Source: Parcubacteria group bacterium GW2011_GWA1_40_21 (GTDB lineage: Bacteria; Patescibacteriota; Minisyncoccia; Phycocordibacterales; GWA1-40-21). From it: 41,582 bases of DNA. Both the position numbers and the translations under genes were made by a program. Of this stretch, positions 38,501 through 41,582 are shown piece after piece (the stretch's first letter is position 1; every line of letters begins with the position of its first letter). The stretch spans positions 1-41,582 of the forward strand of contig LBYO01000003.1 of the NCBI GenBank assembly GCA_000996205.1, given 5' to 3'. The notes beneath the pieces are model-generated. The model was not told the DNA's origin. It worked only from the letters and a program-made list of their open reading frames with translations, and did no database searches.

Positions 38501-39637
38501 CAGGAATGGGAGTCTCTTTCAACAACAATCACTTACAAAGATTCAGACGGCGCAACCATAGCTTCTCCATCATCTGATTTGACCGGTGTGGCTACGGTAG
38601 TGTTCACGGCGGTCGGCACCCACTTCTCGCCATACGCCTTGTCTGAAGCGGTTGGTGTAAATCCTCCGGATGTTCCTGTCGGGCTGGATGCCGCGACTGG
38701 AGGTTCGGGCAGCGGACAGATTACCATCAATTGGAGCTCGGTCAGCGGCGCCACCGGATATTATATTTACAGAGACACATCTTCCACCGGTTCATTTCCT
38801 CTCTTGGTTGACGCGGGTAATGTGACGAGCTATGTGAATACCAGCCTTACGAGCGGCACAACCTATTATTATAAAGTTTCCGCTTATAAAGGAACGGGAA
38901 GCCCTGAATCAGCCGCGTCCAATCCCGTAAACGCTTCCGTGTCAGCGGTCGCGGGAGGCGGCGGAGGGGTCTCAATCCGCGCCTCTTCTTCCTCTTCCCA
39001 ATCCGTCTCATCCGCGGCTTCTTCTGTGAGCGTAGCATCAGTTCCTGCGACATCAGTCGCCAGTCCGTCATCGGTCGCCCGATCAGTCTCGCCTGTATTC
39101 AACAAGAATTTGACGCGCGGAAGCAAAGGAGAGGATGTCAAAAATCTCCAGAAATTGCTGGCTCAAGACAAGACAATCTATCCTGAAGGAATAGTGTCCG
39201 GAGTGTTCGGACCAATGACTGAAAAAGCAGTCAAGAAATTCCAAGCAAAATACAGCCTACCTCAAGTCGGGACAGTCGGACCGGCAACGAGAAGCATTCT
39301 TAATCTGGTGGCGAGCGTAAGCCCTTCCGCGACAGTTCAACAATCATCATCGTCCCAATCGGTAAGTTCTTCTTCAATTTCTCCAACAGGAGCAATCAGC
39401 AAGCGTCTGCAAAAAGGAATGAAAGATAATCAAATTTCAACACTGCAACAGTGGCTTTCCCAAGACAAAGACATTTATCCTGAAGGAACGGTCAGCGGAT
39501 ACTACGGTTCTCTGACGGAGAAAGCCGTTCAGAAATTCCAGGAGAAATACGGCATTGTCGGACCGGGCGAAGCGGGCTACGGCGTTGTCGGACCGAAGAC
39601 CAGAGCCAAGCTCTCGGAGATATTCGGAGGAAACTGA
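32567..39637 (+). CDS. Giant (2356 aa) secreted surface protein: lamin-tail-like, Ig-like, carboxypeptidase-regulatory-like, FN3 and two peptidoglycan-binding domains
   Basis: Signal peptide; KISEVKAGSTGNAGDEFVELYNTGEADINLADLPL; Big_5-like repeats; repeated ISGxVT..G..VxxAxV modules; Ser-rich linker; two LxxGxKxxxVxxLQxxLxxDxxIYPEGxVSGxxGxxTEKAVxKFQxKY units. Confidence 0.9.
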   Translation: MRNLKSFFLSATAFLLLLFLFINFFFSPNFAEAAITVQAPPIDRFFQSPTVGGGAILPLTSFMLVQSSGSDTLSKVGVQLFASSTVSQGEISRVSLWKESGATPGFQISQDLFVSGAASGTPMVDGTLIVLSPTTPVSIASTPSEFYVVASTTAVSGITNGHGFDLRMQNNYASTTSGGIGLAFNPGKKVTLNQSAALKISEVKAGSTGNAGDEFVELYNTGEADINLADLPLNLHTFYSTPNGSSTPVALTYYKRIIPSHGFFLIGSQIGYSGATPLDAVFATSSFSAFNANGGVSIATSSGIAATTTAIDRIAWGSQSLANGEGPSLPADLANDKSYERKASTTSTNVSMASGGMDASKGNGVDNNDNRLDNDGNATDAGDFIEQSGAGINPQNSNSPVEFPFGGGGGPDMSSPQVMGSYPSDGMTGVPVDFSFIGFGFNKPMSSTTINTTNVTLQAGGIGANLCSSVTYNPFPSNFEPSAKCVVSALSAGTSYTFTVGTGVQDMSNNALDQNSFTAGSQSYTATFTTGAANQTFANTMPPSVIGVSPFMGGFNIPTNLAMVSIEFSSDMKVSTFNNTNITLAAGATNVPLSSFSFGTSTGKNLLLATINPSSLPLSSNTAYTITVKTGVQNSNSISLPMQYTSTFTTSAQADNSAPVIVGVLPTAGATIAANTSDFIFTFDDNIDASTATSGAITLGISGGANLPGSVMYNPVAKEGHFIPNNVLPIGQSLVLTIKGASIKNVSGVYLTTNVTKNYTVEATNSDITAPSILFANGNEFNLAITFSEAVNSTDATTLANYSLTVSGTAQTLSGMAGNMLSYDAQTRTVKLTGVRLTSNATFAITAQNIKDMTGNTMTSNSFSGTISSASSQGFVGPGSFTGSTFGEQKDFSSSGIGFMPPVQIKPSSNFINASSTYNFELPIAKQIDASGTIVITFPSTADFSICCAATTSANNPFMTSQNSDINGPGAGTIGIKTITKDSTAKTVTLTLDVATRSELFNGNTDTHDFLRFAIADIKNPSIPKGIDTSGYSIDIKSKKADGTLLESFSANPVYIGGGSSGGGATTTVRGKATGNGGNLVNMKIHMMSSLTGLVDATTNTSGDYQFTDIPVGSQMLTNNFGGGSQFFLFTDPFISGINDSNGATTTAFFGDSMPTPIQATSTSVITRNFALTATSSAINFNINVTASSGTFGATEQIDVFAGGPGKFVTRTVTPGSGTLTNTLLTTIPIPQVNGHWGIGIGPAMPKGVGEMMGPMPQVAWSMPRPVDITVSGCPSACIATVNNVATTSNLFTLLKADKPIIGLLQDASGNAISGAMVMAYSPTGGSGNQAQTSASGSFSIGVAQGSYMVGAFSPGIGQSKEITAVVDSSGNVFVNGSPTASTGASGANPFIMKMVKPGYKITGRVTDGTNPVGGASVYAYRTDGPGHGDAITDSSTGNYTIYADNGAWKVGAFVPGFGPMAEQTVTVASADKTGIDFAPVSGTTLSVLSGTLYEDLDSNNIYATGTEAISGAVIRVSGSGGVNEGVSGSDGSFSIRVPSGSGYSISEIFHPSYGRIAPLNSAGTAIGILNLTASTTQYIRVPVRRTVTVNIKDSSGSLLTVPKAFIDLFDNVRQTGVHAEITNASSTTMSVPNGASTTIRAFIQGMPSSNISIAAVDSNTLILSGILEVNGNEGVNITVDTSSKSMRTVSGTVYKTAAGSGNELADAWVQFIDNTNGIRVGTQTSSSGAYSLQLADGTYNAQAMKPGFVGTPSSVTVGANITQNFVLTQSNLTISGQVTAGGSAAKDAFVRAEKAGGGEAIGKTDTSGNYTLNVTGGTWRVFASAEGYSQAGYASNPLIVTTGSQSNINIALTTAVSLQTKLATSNTFTDTSAGTFNDSTVGVNIQLDSGTLGSAGSNAYLTARETSNIPDTASVNIIGDKAKDISAYSGGSQVKNLQSGKTATVDLTYTKSELTADGITTTDKVSKLSMVSYSDDKQEWESLSTTITYKDSDGATIASPSSDLTGVATVVFTAVGTHFSPYALSEAVGVNPPDVPVGLDAATGGSGSGQITINWSSVSGATGYYIYRDTSSTGSFPLLVDAGNVTSYVNTSLTSGTTYYYKVSAYKGTGSPESAASNPVNASVSAVAGGGGGVSIRASSSSSQSVSSAASSVSVASVPATSVASPSSVARSVSPVFNKNLTRGSKGEDVKNLQKLLAQDKTIYPEGIVSGVFGPMTEKAVKKFQAKYSLPQVGTVGPATRSILNLVASVSPSATVQQSSSSQSVSSSSISPTGAISKRLQKGMKDNQISTLQQWLSQDKDIYPEGTVSGYYGSLTEKAVQKFQEKYGIVGPGEAGYGVVGPKTRAKLSEIFGGN

Positions 39638-39680
39638 TTCGTCAATCCGGCAACTCCAAACCAAAGTCATTTGGAACAAA

Positions 39681-39707
39681 AACAATCCCGCTTAAAGCGG
39701 GATTGTT
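39681..39707 (+). terminator. Rho-independent terminator
   Basis: aacaatcccgctt aaagcgggattgttt. Confidence 0.8.
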
Positions 39708-39824
39708 TCGTCTGCTTGATTTTAAGATTGAGCGGTGGAATAATTATTAAAAGTGTTGTTCTTTGAATATTGCCATCTGAATGTTTTTTACCCCGAATCT
39801 ATCAATTTTTAGGAGGGTTATTGA

Positions 39825-40142
39825 ATGATGAAGATAAAAAAGTTTTTGAAGTTTTACATGGCTTCTATATTATTTGTTTTTATCCCTTTTTTAGTTTTAC
39901 AATCGGGAAAAGGCGCTGAGCAGGAACAAATAAACACACAAAGTCATAAAATAAAAAAAATAGTTGTAATAATCACCGAAGAGTTTGAACCGAGAGGAAG
40001 GGCAATATGCGAGACTGCTAACGGAGTGGTTTACGGTGATTGGATGGATGTTGAAAACGCTATTGTGGAACGCAAAATAATGAAAGTAAGATTCGGCAAA
40101 AGTAATAAGTTTTGGATTCAATACGACAAGTGGCCGTATTAA
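39825..40142 (+). CDS. Hypothetical secreted protein
   Basis: N-terminal signal-like FYMASILFVFIPFLVLQSGKGAEQ; strong SD aggaggg. Confidence 0.6.
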   Translation: MMKIKKFLKFYMASILFVFIPFLVLQSGKGAEQEQINTQSHKIKKIVVIITEEFEPRGRAICETANGVVYGDWMDVENAIVERKIMKVRFGKSNKFWIQYDKWPY

Positions 40143-40229
40143 TTAAGGCTTTAGTTTTTTAGAGAGGCGCGTTTGTTTGGATGCGCCTCTTTGTCTTTTA
40201 AATATTATGATATAATTCTTTGTGAAGTT

Positions 40230-40433
40230 ATGGAAAATGAAATTTTGAAAAAAATTGAGGAGCAGGGAAAGAAAATTGAGGAAATATTTGTTTCGGTTGA
40301 AAAAACGAGAAAATATTTTCTTTGGACTTTGATTATAAGCGCGGCATTTGTAATCTTGCCAATTATAGGATTAATGCTTGTAATTCCTCAATTTTTAAAC
40401 ACTTTGAATGTGGCAAGTGGTTTAGGACTATAA
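40230..40433 (+). CDS. Small hypothetical membrane protein
   Basis: MENEILKKIEEQGKKIEEIFVSVEKTRKYFLWTLIISAAFVILPIIGLMLVI. Confidence 0.7.
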   Translation: MENEILKKIEEQGKKIEEIFVSVEKTRKYFLWTLIISAAFVILPIIGLMLVIPQFLNTLNVASGLGL

Positions 40434-40463
40434 ATATTTTAATAATTTAATTTTTTAAAAAAA

Positions 40464-40904
40464 ATGACAAAATCGCAAAAATTTTCAATTCTTATACTTA
40501 GGCTATCGCTCGGTTTTTTAATGTTCTACGCCGGCATTACCAAAGTGACGGACTCGTCATGGTCGGCGGCCGGATACATCAAAGGGGCGAAAGCATTCAG
40601 CCCTCTTTATAATTTTCTATTAAATCCTTCGGTTTTGCCCGTTATAAACTTCCTAAATGAATGGGGACTGACGCTTTTGGGCATATCCTTAATTTTCGGC
40701 GTTTTTGTCAGATTGAGCTCGGTTCTCGGCATCGCTTTGATGATTCTCTATTATCTGCCAATTTTAAAATTCCCTTATGTCGGCGAACATTCTTATCTTG
40801 TGGACGAGCACATAATCTATTCCGCCGTTCTTTTTTTGCTCTTGATCTTTAACGCCGGCAGAATTTTCGGATTTGACGGCTGGTTTTACAGATTCCGCAG
40901 ATAA
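40464..40904 (+). CDS. DoxX family membrane protein
   Basis: ILRLSLGFLMFYAGITKV...LTLLGISLIFGVFVRLSSVLGIALMILYY. Confidence 0.85.
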   Translation: MTKSQKFSILILRLSLGFLMFYAGITKVTDSSWSAAGYIKGAKAFSPLYNFLLNPSVLPVINFLNEWGLTLLGISLIFGVFVRLSSVLGIALMILYYLPILKFPYVGEHSYLVDEHIIYSAVLFLLLIFNAGRIFGFDGWFYRFRR

Positions 40905-40917
40905 ATTTATATATTAA

Positions 40918-41029
40918 CTTTGAATTACGAAACGCAAAAATTCAGGCCATCGGGTCGCAAAATCCCTTTATCTTCTAAATGTTTTTGCTCAACCTGACCT
41001 GATTTTTTTGCATTTTGCAATTTGGGGAA
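40918..41029 (+). repeat. Palindromic element family A, copy 3
   Basis: ctttgaattacgaaacgcaaaaattcaggccatcgggtcgcaaaatc ... tttttgctcaacctgacctgatttttttgcattttgcaatttgggg. Confidence 0.88.
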
Positions 41030-41057
41030 TAATGTATTGACTTTGCGATTCATTTAG

Positions 41058-41561
41058 GCGAAAATTCTATCAAAAGTCATAATCACTGAATACAGCGATT
41101 TTCAGTGCCCGGCTTGCGCTTCGTATTATGAAATTGTGAAGCAGATTCATAAAGAATTCGGCGACAAGCTGGCTATTGTTTACAGGCATTTTCCGCTCCG
41201 ACAAATACACGCAAACGCGGAAACAGCCGCTTTGTCCGCGGAAGCCGCCGGCAAGCAAGGCAAGTTTTGGGAAATGCACGATATGATTTTTGAAAAACAA
41301 AAAAAATGGGAGAGTGAGAAAAATACCAAAGAAATTTTTACTGGATATGCTGAAGAACTGGGGTTGAATCCGGAACAATTTAAGAAGGATTTGAATTCAA
41401 AAGAAGTTAAAGAAAAAGTTGAAGCTGATTATCAAAGCGGGGTTAAAGCCGGGGTAAATCATACGCCTACTTTCTTTTTAAACGGCAAGGAAATCCAAAA
41501 TCCGCGAAGCTATGAGGAATTTAAAAATATAATAAATGAAGCTGAGTCCAAAAAAACATAA
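41058..41561 (+). CDS. DsbA-family thiol-disulfide oxidoreductase, N-terminus apparently missing
   Basis: Frame reads *AKILSKVIITEYSDFQCPACASYYEIVKQIHKEFGDKLAIVYRHFPL...GVNHTPTFFLNG; no ATG/GTG/TTG start before the CPAC motif after the in-frame TAG at 41055. Confidence 0.7.
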   Translation, partial: AKILSKVIITEYSDFQCPACASYYEIVKQIHKEFGDKLAIVYRHFPLRQIHANAETAALSAEAAGKQGKFWEMHDMIFEKQKKWESEKNTKEIFTGYAEELGLNPEQFKKDLNSKEVKEKVEADYQSGVKAGVNHTPTFFLNGKEIQNPRSYEEFKNIINEAESKKT

Positions 41562-41582
41562 GTTTTTATACTTCACTTTTCT

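Overview
This 41.6-kb window looks like a chromosomal segment of a streamlined candidate-phyla-radiation (Parcubacteria-like) bacterium. That lineage call is inference from gene content and style; no search was run. Most of the window is densely packed housekeeping genes: three consecutive type IV pilin/pseudopilin-like genes, ligA, yqeY, rmuC, rplU, a LOG-family gene, an FKBP PPIase, tgt, uvrB, uvrA, uvrC, gatC, gatA, a BaiN/HI0933-like flavoprotein, a DEAD-box helicase, rplY, a coiled-coil lytic transglycosylase, rpmE, prfA, rpsB, tsf, tRNA-Thr(UGU), a 2356-aa surface protein with two C-terminal peptidoglycan-binding repeats, DoxX and a DsbA-like gene. The most unusual signal is a set of short, non-autonomous palindromic repeat families. 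They sit between genes: an ~110-bp 'AATTACGAAAYGCAAAAA' element (3 copies), an 'ACTCCGTTATGAGCGGAAAC' element (2 copies), and inverted arrays of degenerate 7-mers (ACCTAYA/ACCTAAM). They also appear inside reading frames: just before the prepilin cleavage site in the pilin-like genes, immediately before the catalytic KxDG motif of LigA, inside the flavoprotein (a copy of the 71-bp element that lies upstream of tgt), and probably inside UvrB. Secondary signals are leaderless-type promoters (-10 box 5-9 nt before the ATG), a dyad operator candidate upstream of uvrB, a duplicated uvrB 3' tail, reduced UvrA/UvrC architectures, an ArsR-like gene cut by TAA between two ATTCGCGCGAAT palindromes, an unlisted 38-aa Lys/Ser/Arg-rich ORF, and a DsbA-like gene with no visible start next to a palindromic element.
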